A stretch of 64,000 nucleotides of DNA, taken from Amycolatopsis rifamycinica. Its GTDB lineage: Bacteria; Actinomycetota; Actinomycetes; Mycobacteriales; Pseudonocardiaceae. A program made the position numbers and the translations under genes. Under the pieces are notes generated by a model. It was given only the letters and a program-made list of their open reading frames with translations. It was not told where the DNA came from and did not search any database. This document shows, one piece after another, positions 45,608 through 54,582 of this stretch. Each line of letters starts with the position of its first letter. Within the stretch, counting starts at the first letter, position 1. Where the stretch lies: the NCBI RefSeq assembly GCF_000695625.1, contig NZ_JMQI01000041.1, positions 62,001 through 126,000 of the forward strand, read 5' to 3'.

Positions 45608-46801
45608 ATGACGGGATCGCCCGTCGAGACGGCCTTCGGGCCGATGCTGAGCGGCGACGGACGGCCGGGGCAGCTGTGGGCCATGCTGCCCCGCGAGCTG
45701 GCCGCGGTGTTCCGGCCGCGGCTGCTGGACGTCGCCGACGAGGTGCTGCGCGAAATCCAGCGGACCATCCCGGACTACGCGCGGCCACTCGACGGCGCGT
45801 TCGGCAAGGCGCTGCGGGCCGGCGTCCAGGCGGCGATCCTGCAGTTCGTCGACCGGATCGCGACGTCGGGGCCGGTGCCCGAGGAGCGTCGCCAGGTGTT
45901 CGTCGGGCTCGGTGTGCACGAGCTGGCGCAGGGCCGCAACCTCGACGTCCTGCAGGCCGCCTACCGGGTCGGCGCGCGGGTGACCTGGCGGCGGATGGCG
46001 GAGGTGGGGACGCGGGCCGGCGTACCGTCGGCGACGCTGTGCCTGCTGGCCGAGGCGATCTTCGCCTACATCGACGAGTTGTCCGCGCTGTCGATCGAGG
46101 GGCACGCGGCGGCCCAGGCGCGGGCGGCCGGCGCGCTGGAACGGCGGCGGCGCCGGCTGCTGGACCTGCTGCTGGCGGACCCGCCGTCGCCGTCACGGAC
46201 GGTGCAGGAAGCCGCGACGGCGGCGGAGTGGCCGTTGCCGCACCGGCTCGTCGCGGTGGCGCTCGACGGGCCCGCCGACGTCACCGGGCTGAACGCACTG
46301 GAGGACCTCGAAGACGGAACCCCGCGCCTGCTGCTGCCGTCGCCGTCGGACCGCCACGCGCTGACGGCGGCCCTGGCCGGCCAGCGGGCCGCGGTGGGTC
46401 CCCCGGTCCCGCCGCGCCAGGCGGGCCGGTCACTGGCGACGGCGCAGCAAGCCCTGCGCCTGGTGGGCGACGTCCTCCCGGACGAGCCGCTGACCTGGTG
46501 CGAAGACCACCTGGCGGCGTTGTGGCTGCGCAAGGAGCCGTTCCTGGTGACGGAGGTGTCCCGCCGCCGGCTGGCCCCGCTGACGGCGTTGACACCGAAG
46601 CAGTACAACCGCCTGGCCCCCACGCTCCTGGCGTGGCTGGAAACGTGCGGCAACGTCCGCGAGGTCGCCGACCGCCTCGCGATCCACCCCCAGACCGTCC
46701 GCGCCCGCGCCCAGGAGCTGGAAACCCTCTTCGCCGACCACCTCCGCAACCCGGACGACCGCTTCGAGATGATCCTCGCCCTCCGCGCCACCCTTCCCTA
46801 A
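45608..46801 (+). CDS. PucR-like transcriptional regulator 4
   Basis: The 397-residue paralogue has LREIQRTIPDYARPLDGAFG, QGRNLDVLQAAYRVGARVTW and LAEAIFAYIDELSALSIEGH, and the helix-turn-helix EVADRLAIHPQTVRARAQEL. The GAGGTGGG site precedes the ATG. Its stop codon lies at the edge of the second 21-bp repeat array. The pair 3-4 reads as a tandem duplication. Confidence 0.9.
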   Translation: MTGSPVETAFGPMLSGDGRPGQLWAMLPRELAAVFRPRLLDVADEVLREIQRTIPDYARPLDGAFGKALRAGVQAAILQFVDRIATSGPVPEERRQVFVGLGVHELAQGRNLDVLQAAYRVGARVTWRRMAEVGTRAGVPSATLCLLAEAIFAYIDELSALSIEGHAAAQARAAGALERRRRRLLDLLLADPPSPSRTVQEAATAAEWPLPHRLVAVALDGPADVTGLNALEDLEDGTPRLLLPSPSDRHALTAALAGQRAAVGPPVPPRQAGRSLATAQQALRLVGDVLPDEPLTWCEDHLAALWLRKEPFLVTEVSRRRLAPLTALTPKQYNRLAPTLLAWLETCGNVREVADRLAIHPQTVRARAQELETLFADHLRNPDDRFEMILALRATLP

Positions 46802-46804
46802 CCC

Positions 46805-46976
46805 GTGTCGTCCGCCCCATCACGCGTGATGCCCTCCCCATCACGCGTGATGCCCGCTCAATCACGCATGAAGCCTCTTCCCACCCGAGCCGGTGTGCGG
46901 AAAGAGGCATCTCACGTGATCGGAGAGGCATCACGCGTGATCAGAGGGGCATCACGGTCAGAGGGTGGAGAAGTAG
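46805..46976. repeat. 21-bp repeat array 2 (inverted halves between convergent genes)
   Basis: Left units at 46805-46825, 46826-46846 and 46847-46867 run in one orientation (for example GTGATGCCC...ATCACGC). Right units at 46914-46934, 46935-46955 and 46956-46976, with a looser one at 46893-46913, run in the other (GCGTGATCAG...CATCAC). The central part carries GCCTCTTCC and GGAAAGAGGC, which can pair. The last unit overlaps the ketoreductase stop codon (46958-46960). The whole can fold as one large hairpin and may act as a bidirectional terminator. Confidence 0.85.
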
Positions 46977-48082
46977 GGGCGGGGGAGGTCGGGGAGGCGG
47001 GGCGGGCCGAGCGGGACGATCGTTGCCGGGAGGCCCCGGGACCGGCGCCAGGCGGCGAAGGCTTCCAGCCAGGCGTCCGCCGTGGCGCGGGACGTTTCGC
47101 CCGGGGCGCCGAACAGGGCCGTCGCCGAGGTGCCCAGCAGCCACCAGTCCGGTGGGCAGTCCGCGGTCGCTTCGTGCAGCCGTCGTGCGCCCAGCACGCC
47201 GCGTCGCCAGGCCGCGGCCGGGTCGTCGGTCAGGACGCCCGCCGTGTGGACGATGCCCCGCAGCGGCAGGCCGTCCGCCGTGGCCGCCGCCACCAGCCGC
47301 TCCGCGACGCCGGGCTCGGCGATGTCGCCGGGGATCACCACCGCGCCGGACGCCCCGGCGGAGTGTCCACAGAGGACGATCCGGGAGGCGCCGGTGCCCG
47401 CCAGCCACCGGGCGGTCGCGGGCCCGAGGCCGCCCGTGACCACGTACGCGCCGGGCCCGGTCGGCACCTCGACGCCGAACGGCGCACGGGCCAGCCGCGC
47501 CGCGTACCGGACGTCGTGACGCCAGCGCACTTCGTCGTCCGGCGCGTCCGAGCGCAGCTCGCGCACCAGGACGTCCACATCGGACCGCGCGTCGACGTCG
47601 ACCAGGCTCGCCCGCAGCTGCGGGCGCTCGACCGCCAGCACCCGCACCAGCCCGCGCAGGAACGCCAGCCCCGGCTCGCCGCCCGCCTGCGTCACCAGGT
47701 GGAACCGGACGCCGAAGCCGAGCCGCGCGACCACCGAAAGCACCGAAAGCAACAGCTCCTGCGCGGCCTCCGGATCGCGGTAGGCGTACGGCGACCCGGC
47801 GAGGAAGACGACCCCGCGCACCGGCCGTTCGGCCAGGCACCCGGGCAGCTCGTCGAGGTCGTCGCGCGGCAGCGAAAGCGCGTCGTCGCCCGCCGCGGCC
47901 AGCGCCAGTGCCAGCGCGACGGCCCGGCCGAGCGCCGCCGGGTGCTCGTCCGTCAACAGCAGCCACGCCCCCGGCCCGTGCGACGCGACCGGCGGCAACG
48001 GCACTTCCGGCCACGTCACCTCGAACGACGAAGCCGCGAACGGGACGCCCGGCGACAGCGCCCGCTCCGCCGGCCCGGTCAC
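46958..48082 (-). CDS. Degenerate PKS-type ketoreductase (SDR), mce operon end
   Basis: The GTG start overlaps the acyl-AMP ligase stop (GTGA). The 374 residues contain a structural N-terminal half and a catalytic-type half with YVVTGGLGPATARWLAGTGA (NADPH fold) and LRGIVHTAGVLTDDPAAAWR. By alignment to modular PKS ketoreductases the Lys is Gly (RGVLGARRLHE), the Tyr is Arg and the Asn is Asp (GETSRATADAWLEAF). The catalytic tetrad is therefore mostly lost, and it may be structural or regulatory. It is the last gene of the mce operon. Confidence 0.75.
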   Translation of the reverse strand: MTGPAERALSPGVPFAASSFEVTWPEVPLPPVASHGPGAWLLLTDEHPAALGRAVALALALAAAGDDALSLPRDDLDELPGCLAERPVRGVVFLAGSPYAYRDPEAAQELLLSVLSVVARLGFGVRFHLVTQAGGEPGLAFLRGLVRVLAVERPQLRASLVDVDARSDVDVLVRELRSDAPDDEVRWRHDVRYAARLARAPFGVEVPTGPGAYVVTGGLGPATARWLAGTGASRIVLCGHSAGASGAVVIPGDIAEPGVAERLVAAATADGLPLRGIVHTAGVLTDDPAAAWRRGVLGARRLHEATADCPPDWWLLGTSATALFGAPGETSRATADAWLEAFAAWRRSRGLPATIVPLGPPRLPDLPRPYFSTL

Positions 48083-49350
48083 CACAGGCCGTCCCCGGAG
48101 GAGGACGGCCGCACGACGACCCGGCGCAGCGTGAGCCCGTGCCGCACCGACACCGCGTGCCGCACCGCCCGTTCGACCTCGCCCCGCAGCGGGACGACGC
48201 CGTCGGCCAGCTGGAGCACGACCACGGCCTGGTCGCCGGGGAGGGCGAACGCCGACGCCGCACGCGGCCGGATCGCCGGGTGCGCCTGCTCGGCCGTCGC
48301 CTCGAGGTCCTCCGCGCGGCACCCGGCGACCAGGTCCCGGCCGGTCACGCACAGCTCACCCGAACCGTCCAGGGAGCCCTGGTCACCGGTCCGCAGCCAC
48401 CACCGCGGCTCGTCGTCGTCCGGCAGCAGGGCGCAGAAGACCCGCGCGGACTCCTCGGGCCGCTTCCAGTAGCCGCGGGCGACGTTCGGCCCGCTCACCC
48501 AGATCTCGCCGACGTCGCCCGCGGGCCGCCGCCGCCCGTCCGGGCCGACGATCGCGACCCGCTGACCGACCGGGCGTCCACAAGCGACCAGCGCGGTCGC
48601 TTCGGCGACGACGTAACACGCCCGCAGCGCCCCGGGCGGGAACGCGGTCCGGAGCCGGTCCAGGTCCGGGTCGTCGGCGCGCACCAGCGTGCCGGCGGAG
48701 CCGAGCCCCGCCGGACCGGCGGGGAGCTCCGGGCAGATCACCGCCGGCAGGCCCGCGACGACCGGCACCGCCACCCCGAGCAGCAGTCCCAGCGGGTCGC
48801 TCGGCGGCAACCAGGTCACCACGGTCGTCCGGCCCAGTACCCCGGCCGCCTGCCGCGCGTTGGCCAGGACGTTCGCGTGCGTCACCATCACCCCGCCCGG
48901 GTACTGCAGGTAGGCGACATCTTCGGCGGCGGAGCGGACTTCCGGGCAGACCGGCGCGTCCGGGACGGCGTCCACGGCCAGTACCCGGTGCCCGCAGGTG
49001 TCCAAAGTGGCCAGGAACCGCCGGACCGCGAGCACGGTGGCCGCGGTCGCCAGCACGATCGACGGCTCGGCGTCGGCGAGGACACTCGCCCGGCGCTCCG
49101 GCCCGGTGGGGATCGCGACCAGCCCCGCCCGCAGCGCGCCGAGGAACGCGACGACGTAATCGGGTGACGGCGAGATCAGGACGGCCGCCCGTTGCCCCGG
49201 CTCGGTCACCCGCCGCAGGGCCGCGGCGACGGCGGTCACGCGCCGGTCCAGTGCGGCCCAGGTCAGCGTGACCGCCGGCCGGGACCAGGCCAAGGCCGGC
49301 TCGTCGCCCGCCACCGCGGCGCGGCAGGCCAGCAGCTCGGAAAGGGTCAT
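48079..49350 (-). CDS. Degenerate fatty-acyl-AMP ligase (FAAL-like)
   Basis: The ATG at 49350 follows GAGGA. The 423 residues follow the FAAL plan (LTWAALDRRVTAVAAALRRV, VMVTHANVLANARQAAGVL, EIWVSGPNVARGYWKRPEES, WWLRTGDQGSLDGSGELCVT) but are far shorter than the usual 570-600. The ATP-binding loop TSGSTxxP between LQY and GVMVTH is missing (YLQYPGGVMVTH), the YHDMGL motif reads SDPLGLLLG, and the C-terminal lysine loop is eroded. No frameshift is visible. It is probably inactive in adenylation, yet kept in the operon. Confidence 0.75.
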   Translation of the reverse strand: MTLSELLACRAAVAGDEPALAWSRPAVTLTWAALDRRVTAVAAALRRVTEPGQRAAVLISPSPDYVVAFLGALRAGLVAIPTGPERRASVLADAEPSIVLATAATVLAVRRFLATLDTCGHRVLAVDAVPDAPVCPEVRSAAEDVAYLQYPGGVMVTHANVLANARQAAGVLGRTTVVTWLPPSDPLGLLLGVAVPVVAGLPAVICPELPAGPAGLGSAGTLVRADDPDLDRLRTAFPPGALRACYVVAEATALVACGRPVGQRVAIVGPDGRRRPAGDVGEIWVSGPNVARGYWKRPEESARVFCALLPDDDEPRWWLRTGDQGSLDGSGELCVTGRDLVAGCRAEDLEATAEQAHPAIRPRAASAFALPGDQAVVVLQLADGVVPLRGEVERAVRHAVSVRHGLTLRRVVVRPSSSGDGLW

Positions 49351-49367
49351 GGGTTCCTCGCGCATCC

Positions 49368-49982
49368 TCAGGCGGCGGACATCCCGGTGACGCGCCACTT
49401 CCCGGCGACGCGCTCGGCCGTGACGCTCAGCTGGGCGGCGCCGGTGCTGCGCTGCCCGTCGCCTCTCGTGCCGGTCTGGTCGAGGAACACCAGCAGCGCC
49501 GCGCGGTCGCCGTCCAAGACCTTCACCCCGGACGCGACGGCGGTGGAGGTGACCACGAGCCGCTGCTCGGCGGCCAGCTTGCGGACCTGGCCGAAGAGCT
49601 GTTCGTACTGCGCGAGCGCGGGCCCCGTGAGGACCTCCTTCGCCGCTTGTTCGCTCTTGGCCGGATCGTCGTAGCGGTAGGAGAAGACCGTGCCGAGCGC
49701 CGCGCTGATCTGCTTGGCGGCCTCCCCGGTGCCGGCGACGTCGGAGAGCGCGCTGTTGTGCGCGACGACGGCGTTCGTGCTCCGCGCTTCGAGGGTGAAC
49801 CACCCCGCGAGCCCGGCCATGAGCACGGCCACCACCGCGGGCACCACCCACGCCCGCCGCCGTGGCCCGGTGGTCGTGAGTGGCAGGTCTGGTTCTGACC
49901 CGCCTTGCCACTCGCGAGCGTCCGGATCCTCGTGGTGGCGGCCGGCGACCTTCACCGCGCGCTTCTTCGTCGGAACCGTCAT
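49368..49982 (-). CDS. Mce-associated membrane protein
   Basis: The 204-residue protein has a basic cytosolic N-terminus, one membrane helix (AWVVPAVVAVLMAGLAGWFT, about 45-64) and an exterior alpha/beta domain (ISAALGTVFSYRYDDPAKSE ... VAGKWRVTGMSAA). This is the pattern of Mas proteins, which stabilise the Mce complex. Its start overlaps the upstream Mas gene (ATGA). Confidence 0.85.
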   Translation of the reverse strand: MTVPTKKRAVKVAGRHHEDPDAREWQGGSEPDLPLTTTGPRRRAWVVPAVVAVLMAGLAGWFTLEARSTNAVVAHNSALSDVAGTGEAAKQISAALGTVFSYRYDDPAKSEQAAKEVLTGPALAQYEQLFGQVRKLAAEQRLVVTSTAVASGVKVLDGDRAALLVFLDQTGTRGDGQRSTGAAQLSVTAERVAGKWRVTGMSAA

Positions 49983-50476
49983 CGGGTCTCCCCCACGGGA
50001 ACCTGGCCGAGGCCGGTGACGTGCCAGCCGTCCGGCCCGCGCGTCAGATCGGCTTGGAACCGGTTGCGCTTGGTCACGGCGTCTCCGCCCTCCGGCGCCA
50101 CGACCAGTTCGACCGAGGCGATCAGCTTCGCCGTCCCCGCGCCCGTGTCCACTTCGGTCACCGCGGCATCGGTGACCTTCCCGGTGGTGACGGTCTTCGC
50201 CTGGGCGATCCGGTCGAGGCTGCCCTGCCGGCCGGCCGCCAGCTCGTCGCGCAGCGCGCCGCCGGCGAGGTCCAGCCAGTGCTGGTACCCCGGCCCGGCC
50301 TGCCGGTAGTCCAAAGTGGTCAATCCGGCGACCGCCGTCCGCCCGGCCCGCAACGCCTCCTCCCGGACGACCGCGCGGGCGACGCCGTCGTCGTGCGCCG
50401 CCTGCCACCAGGTGAATCCCGACCACCCGGCCGCGACGGTCGCCAAGACCGCGGCCACCCGTGCGAGCACCCTCAT
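49979..50476 (-). CDS. Mce-associated membrane protein, second
   Basis: The 165-residue protein has an N-terminal helix (VLARVAAVLATVAAGWSGFT) and a periplasmic-type domain with LTTLDYRQAGPGYQHWLDLA and DGWHVTGLGQVPVGETR. The pattern is the same as that of the other Mas protein. It is coupled by ATGA overlaps both to mceF upstream and to the next Mas gene. Confidence 0.85.
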   Translation of the reverse strand: MRVLARVAAVLATVAAGWSGFTWWQAAHDDGVARAVVREEALRAGRTAVAGLTTLDYRQAGPGYQHWLDLAGGALRDELAAGRQGSLDRIAQAKTVTTGKVTDAAVTEVDTGAGTAKLIASVELVVAPEGGDAVTKRNRFQADLTRGPDGWHVTGLGQVPVGETR

Positions 50477-51579
50477 GGCCGTCCTCCCGGTGCGTTCTGC
50501 GAGCCCCGCACGTTCGTCGGGTCGCCCTTCGGCAGCGCGCAGCGCGCGGCCGTGTTCAGCGGGCGGACCGACGTGTCGAGGCCGTCGCGGTACGGCGTCG
50601 TGTACCCGGTGGTGCACGGCGGTGGGTCGAAAAAGGTCAGAGACAGTCCGATGTGGACGCCGTCGGGCCGCACGATCGCGTTGCCCGCGGCGACCGCCTG
50701 CGGCGCGGTGACGAGCAGCTGGCGGATCCCGTCCTGACGCGCCTCCAGGACGTCGGCGGTGGTCAGCAGGTTGGCCAGCAGCACGCCGAGGTCCGGCCCG
50801 GCGTCGCGGATCAGCGCGCTGACCTCGTTCGCGGCCGCGGGCACCGCCGGGATCAGGGTGCGCAGGTCGCCGTCGGACTGCTTGAGCGTCGAAGCCAGCA
50901 GCTTCGCGTTGGCGCCGAACTCGCGGATCGCGCCGGCCTGCTGCACCTGGGTGTCGAGCACCGTGTGCGCGTCGGTGACGAACCGGGTCAGCGGCGCGAC
51001 GTGCGCGCTCGCCGCCTGCACGAACTCGATGCCGCGGCCGACCAGCTCATCCAGTGCCGGCCCGGCGTCGGACGTCGCGTTGTACAGCTCGTCGACGACC
51101 GTGCGCAGCGCGGGTTTGGGCACCGAGTTGGCGAACGAGTCCACGGTCGACAAGACGACGTCGACCGGCAGCGGGATCTTCGTGTCCGCCTGGGTGATCA
51201 CCGAGCCGTCGTGCAGCTTCGGGCCGCCGTCGGCGCGCGGCCGCAGGTCGACGTACTGCTCGCCGACGGCCGAGCGGTCCGCGACGACGGCTTCGGTGTC
51301 GGCCGGGACGGGCGCGGTGCCCGAGTCGATCTCGAGGTCGGCTTCCATGCCGGCCGGGGTGAGCCGCAGCTCGCCGACCCGGCCGATCGGCACCCCGCGG
51401 TAGGTGACCTCGGCGTTGGTGAAGATGCCGCCACCGGTCGGGAACTGCGCGGTCACGGTGTAGCCGCGGTCGAAGAAGATCTTGTCGAGGCCCGCGTAGG
51501 TGGCCCCGACGTAGGCGACACCGACGACGGCGATGACGACGAAGGCCGTCACCTGCGCGCGCACGAACCGGGTCAGCAT
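50473..51579 (-). CDS. mceF: Mce family protein F
   Basis: The 368-residue protein has an N-terminal membrane helix (about 8-30), the Mce/MlaD domain (YTVTAQFPTGGGIFTNAEVT, YRGVPIGRVGELRL, VGEQYVDLRP, about 38-125) and a long helical region. The C-terminus ends PPPCTTGYTTPYRDG..., as in MceF. It is the last of the six substrate-binding subunits that form a lipid channel across the envelope. TGATG overlap with mceE. Confidence 0.93.
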   Translation of the reverse strand: MLTRFVRAQVTAFVVIAVVGVAYVGATYAGLDKIFFDRGYTVTAQFPTGGGIFTNAEVTYRGVPIGRVGELRLTPAGMEADLEIDSGTAPVPADTEAVVADRSAVGEQYVDLRPRADGGPKLHDGSVITQADTKIPLPVDVVLSTVDSFANSVPKPALRTVVDELYNATSDAGPALDELVGRGIEFVQAASAHVAPLTRFVTDAHTVLDTQVQQAGAIREFGANAKLLASTLKQSDGDLRTLIPAVPAAANEVSALIRDAGPDLGVLLANLLTTADVLEARQDGIRQLLVTAPQAVAAGNAIVRPDGVHIGLSLTFFDPPPCTTGYTTPYRDGLDTSVRPLNTAARCALPKGDPTNVRGSQNAPGGRP

Positions 51580-52550
51580 CAGCGGCCCGCTTTCAGGAAC
51601 CCGTTGAGGTAGTCGCCGCGGATGGTGTCCAGTGCGGCGTCCGGGAACGGGAAGGTGAAGACCATCTCCATGGCCTTCGGCAGCTTGTCGCCGGAGTCGG
51701 CCAGCCGCCGCAGCAGCGGCTCCAGCGCGCGCAGGTCGGCGACGAGGTCGTCCTTGCTGCGGTTCACCGTGTCGACGGCGACCGAGGTGAGCCCGTCCAG
51801 GGACTTGAGCATCCCGACCAGCGCTTCCCGCTGCTGGTTGAGGACGCCGATGCCGGGCGTGAGGCCGTTCAGCGTGGTCGTGATCCGGTCGGTGTGCGCG
51901 TTGAGCGTGGCCGCGAGCCTGTTGACGCTCCCGATGGCCCGCGTGATCTCGTTCCGGTGCTCGTCGAGTCCCTTGACGAACGTGTCCAGGGTGGACAGCA
52001 GCGAGCGGGCCGCGGTTTCGCGGCCGCCGAGGGCCTCGTTGAGCTCGTGGCTGATGTTCTGCACCTGCGCCACCCCACCGCCGTTGAGCAGCAGCGACAG
52101 CGCACCGAAGACCTCCTCGATCTCGGGCGTCAGCGTCGACCGGTCCAGCGGGATGGTCGCGCCGTCGAGCAGCCGGCCCGACGGCGTCGCGTCGTCGGGC
52201 GGGGCGAGCTCGACGAACTTCTCGCCGAGGATGCTCGCCTGCCGCAGCCGGGCGACGGCGTTGCCGGGCAGGTCGACGTCGCCGTTGAGCAGCAGGTCGA
52301 CGACCGCGCTGCGCCCGTCCGGGGCCAGTTCGACCTTGACCACCTGGCCGGCCGGGACGTCGTTGACCTTGACCCCGGACTGCGGGACCAGGTCCAGCAC
52401 GTTCGTGAAGCTCGCGGTCACGTGGATCGGGTGGTCGCCGAGCGCGGCGCCGCCCGGCAGCGGGATGTCGTAGACGCTCACCCCGCTGCCGCAGCCGGTG
52501 GTGACCAGCGCGAGGGTCACCACCGCGGCGAGCTTGACCAGGGACTTCAT
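51579..52550 (-). CDS. mceE: Mce family lipoprotein E
   Basis: The 323-residue protein carries a lipobox (TLALVTTGCGSG; Cys about 20), the hallmark of MceE/LprK-type subunits. The Mce domain follows (IHVTASFTNVLDLVPQSGVK, VNDVPAGQVVKVEL, GEKFVELAPP), then coiled-coil helices. It anchors the Mce tube in the membrane by its lipid. ATGA overlap with mceD. Confidence 0.94.
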   Translation of the reverse strand: MKSLVKLAAVVTLALVTTGCGSGVSVYDIPLPGGAALGDHPIHVTASFTNVLDLVPQSGVKVNDVPAGQVVKVELAPDGRSAVVDLLLNGDVDLPGNAVARLRQASILGEKFVELAPPDDATPSGRLLDGATIPLDRSTLTPEIEEVFGALSLLLNGGGVAQVQNISHELNEALGGRETAARSLLSTLDTFVKGLDEHRNEITRAIGSVNRLAATLNAHTDRITTTLNGLTPGIGVLNQQREALVGMLKSLDGLTSVAVDTVNRSKDDLVADLRALEPLLRRLADSGDKLPKAMEMVFTFPFPDAALDTIRGDYLNGFLKAGR

Positions 52551-53587
52551 TTCGGCTCCGCGTATTCGAGGAGGTTGCCGCGGCCGTCGATGGTCCCGTT
52601 CGCCTGGTCGTAGGCGCCCAGGACGTTCGTCAGCGCGTTCGGGGCCGCCTGCAGGGCTTCGGCGAGGGAGTCCTTCTGGTTCACCAGCACCTTCGTGACG
52701 TCGGCCAGCTTGTCCACGTCGGACTGGACCTTGCCGCGGTTGTCCTTGATGAACCCCTGGACGACGCTCAGCGCCTGGGTCAGCTCGGTCAGCGCGCCGG
52801 AGAACTGGTCGCGCTGGTCGGCCAGCACCTTGCTCAGCGACGCGATCTGCGAGATGGCCTGCTTGACCTGGCCGTCGTTGGCCGCGAGCATCGCGGTGAA
52901 CTTGCTGATGTTGTCGACCGAGGTGAACAGGTCGTCCTTCGAGTCGCTCGCGGTGCGCGCGAACTCGCCGAGGTTCTTGATGGCCGTGCCGATGGTCTGC
53001 CCGGTGCCGTTCAGGTACTCGGCCGAGCGGGTCAGGACGTCGCTCACCGCGCCGTCCTTGTTGGCTCCCTGCGGGCCGAGCGCGGACATGAGCTGGTTGA
53101 GGCTGTGCAGCAGGTCGTCGACCTCGACCGGGGTCGCGGTGCGGTCCCGCGGGATCGACGCGCCGTCGGCCAGCTGCGGGCCGCCGCGGTAGACGGGCGT
53201 GAGCTGCACGTACCGGTCGGCGACCAGGCTCGGCGTGATGACGACGGCCCCGGCGTCCGCGGGAAGCGGCACCCCGGGCCGCAGCGTCATGGTCACCTTG
53301 ACGTCCGTGCCGTTCGGCTCCACTTCGGACACCGAGCCGATGGCGACGCCGAGGACGCGGACATCCGAGTTCGGATAGATGCCCACGGCGGCGGTGAAGT
53401 ACGCGGTCAGCGTCCGCTCGCCCGGTGCGGTCACCACGGGCCAGGCGGCCGAGACGACGAGCGCGAGCACGACGCCGAGCGTCAGCGCCCGCAACCGCGT
53501 CCGGCGACGGGCCTGCCCGCCCAGGTCGGCGAGGGCGGAGGCGGCACTTTCACGTGAAAGTGCCGCCTTCGAGCGGTGGTGGGCCAT
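52547..53587 (-). CDS. mceD: Mce family protein D
   Basis: The 346-residue protein begins MAHHRSKAALSRESAASALA, has a membrane helix at about 35-53 and the Mce domain (TLTAYFTAAVGIYPNSDVRV, LGVAIGSVSEVEP, VADRYVQLTPVY), and then extended helices to DGRGNLLEYAEPK. Shares a 1-bp TGATG overlap with mceC. Confidence 0.94.
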   Translation of the reverse strand: MAHHRSKAALSRESAASALADLGGQARRRTRLRALTLGVVLALVVSAAWPVVTAPGERTLTAYFTAAVGIYPNSDVRVLGVAIGSVSEVEPNGTDVKVTMTLRPGVPLPADAGAVVITPSLVADRYVQLTPVYRGGPQLADGASIPRDRTATPVEVDDLLHSLNQLMSALGPQGANKDGAVSDVLTRSAEYLNGTGQTIGTAIKNLGEFARTASDSKDDLFTSVDNISKFTAMLAANDGQVKQAISQIASLSKVLADQRDQFSGALTELTQALSVVQGFIKDNRGKVQSDVDKLADVTKVLVNQKDSLAEALQAAPNALTNVLGAYDQANGTIDGRGNLLEYAEPK

Positions 53588-54582
53588 CAGCGTCCCCCGT
53601 TCTTCGGTGGCCGGCAGCTGCCCGGCGTGGTGCCGGTGGGGATCAGCCCGCAGATGTAGGTGTCGATCCACCGGCCGTTGCCGACGGCGTTGCCGAGCAG
53701 CCGGTAGAACGGGCCCGCCAGGCGCAGGCTGTCCTCCAGCTTCCCCTGGTTGCGCTGCAGCACGGTCGCCACGCGGTCGAGCTGGTCCAGCGCCGGCCCG
53801 AGGGTCTTCTGGTTCTCCGCGACGAGCCCGCGCAGCTGGACCGAGAGGTTCTTGATGCCGGTGAACAGCTTCGCGATGGCGTCCTTGCGCGCGTTGAGCT
53901 CGGTGAGCAGGGTGTTGCCGTCGCGGATCAGCGCCTCGATCTGGCCGGAGCGCTCGCCGAGTGTCTTGGACACCTCGTTGGTGTTCCGGAAGAGCTTGAC
54001 GAGCTCCTCGTCGCGGGACGCCAGCGTCTGCGACAGGGCGGCGATGCCGGTGAACGCCGTCTTGACGTCCTGGGGTGCCGACGCGCCGAGCGTGTCGGAC
54101 AGCACGCGGAACGCCTGCGCGAGCTGGTCGGTGTCGATGGCCCCGACCGTGCTCGCCAGGTCGTTGAAGACCGCGGTGACGTCGTAGGGCGAGCTCGTGC
54201 GCTCGGCCGGGATCGGCGAGCCGGGGTCCAGTTCGGCGTTGCCGACCGGGTCGAGCACGAGGTTCTTCTGGCCGAGCAGCGTCTTGATCTTGATGGCCGC
54301 CGTGGTCCGGTTGCCGACCCACGTGTCGCGGACCCGGAACAGCACCTCGACGTGGTCGCCGGCCAGCCGCACGTCGGTGACCTCGCCGACCTTCACGCCG
54401 GCCACGCGGACCTCGTCGTTCGGCTTCAGCCCGGCGGCCTCGCGGAATTCGGCCCGGTAGGTGGTGCCGCCCCCGATGAGCGGCAGGTCGTCGGAGAAGA
54501 ACGTGGCGCTGCCGATCAGCGCCATGACCAGCGCGGTCACCGCGCCGACGGCGATCGGGTTGCGGCTGCGGAACGGTTTCAC
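53587..54582 (-). CDS. mceC: Mce family protein C
   Basis: The GTG at 54582 overlaps the mceB stop (GTGA) and gives 331 residues starting VKPFRSRNPIAVG. The membrane helix is at about 10-28. The Mce domain includes YRAEFREAAGLKPNDEVRVA, GVKVGEVTDVRL and LGQKNLVLDPVG. The C-terminus ends with a Cys pair region (TYICGLIPTGTTPGSCRPP). It is a subunit of the lipid-import channel. Confidence 0.94.
   Translation of the reverse strand: MKPFRSRNPIAVGAVTALVMALIGSATFFSDDLPLIGGGTTYRAEFREAAGLKPNDEVRVAGVKVGEVTDVRLAGDHVEVLFRVRDTWVGNRTTAAIKIKTLLGQKNLVLDPVGNAELDPGSPIPAERTSSPYDVTAVFNDLASTVGAIDTDQLAQAFRVLSDTLGASAPQDVKTAFTGIAALSQTLASRDEELVKLFRNTNEVSKTLGERSGQIEALIRDGNTLLTELNARKDAIAKLFTGIKNLSVQLRGLVAENQKTLGPALDQLDRVATVLQRNQGKLEDSLRLAGPFYRLLGNAVGNGRWIDTYICGLIPTGTTPGSCRPPKNGGR

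Noticed and set aside
46958-48082. Fragment of a modular polyketide synthase
   Set aside because: It is a stand-alone gene with its own GTG start and stop, coupled to the mce operon; no ketosynthase, acyltransferase or carrier domain is nearby.
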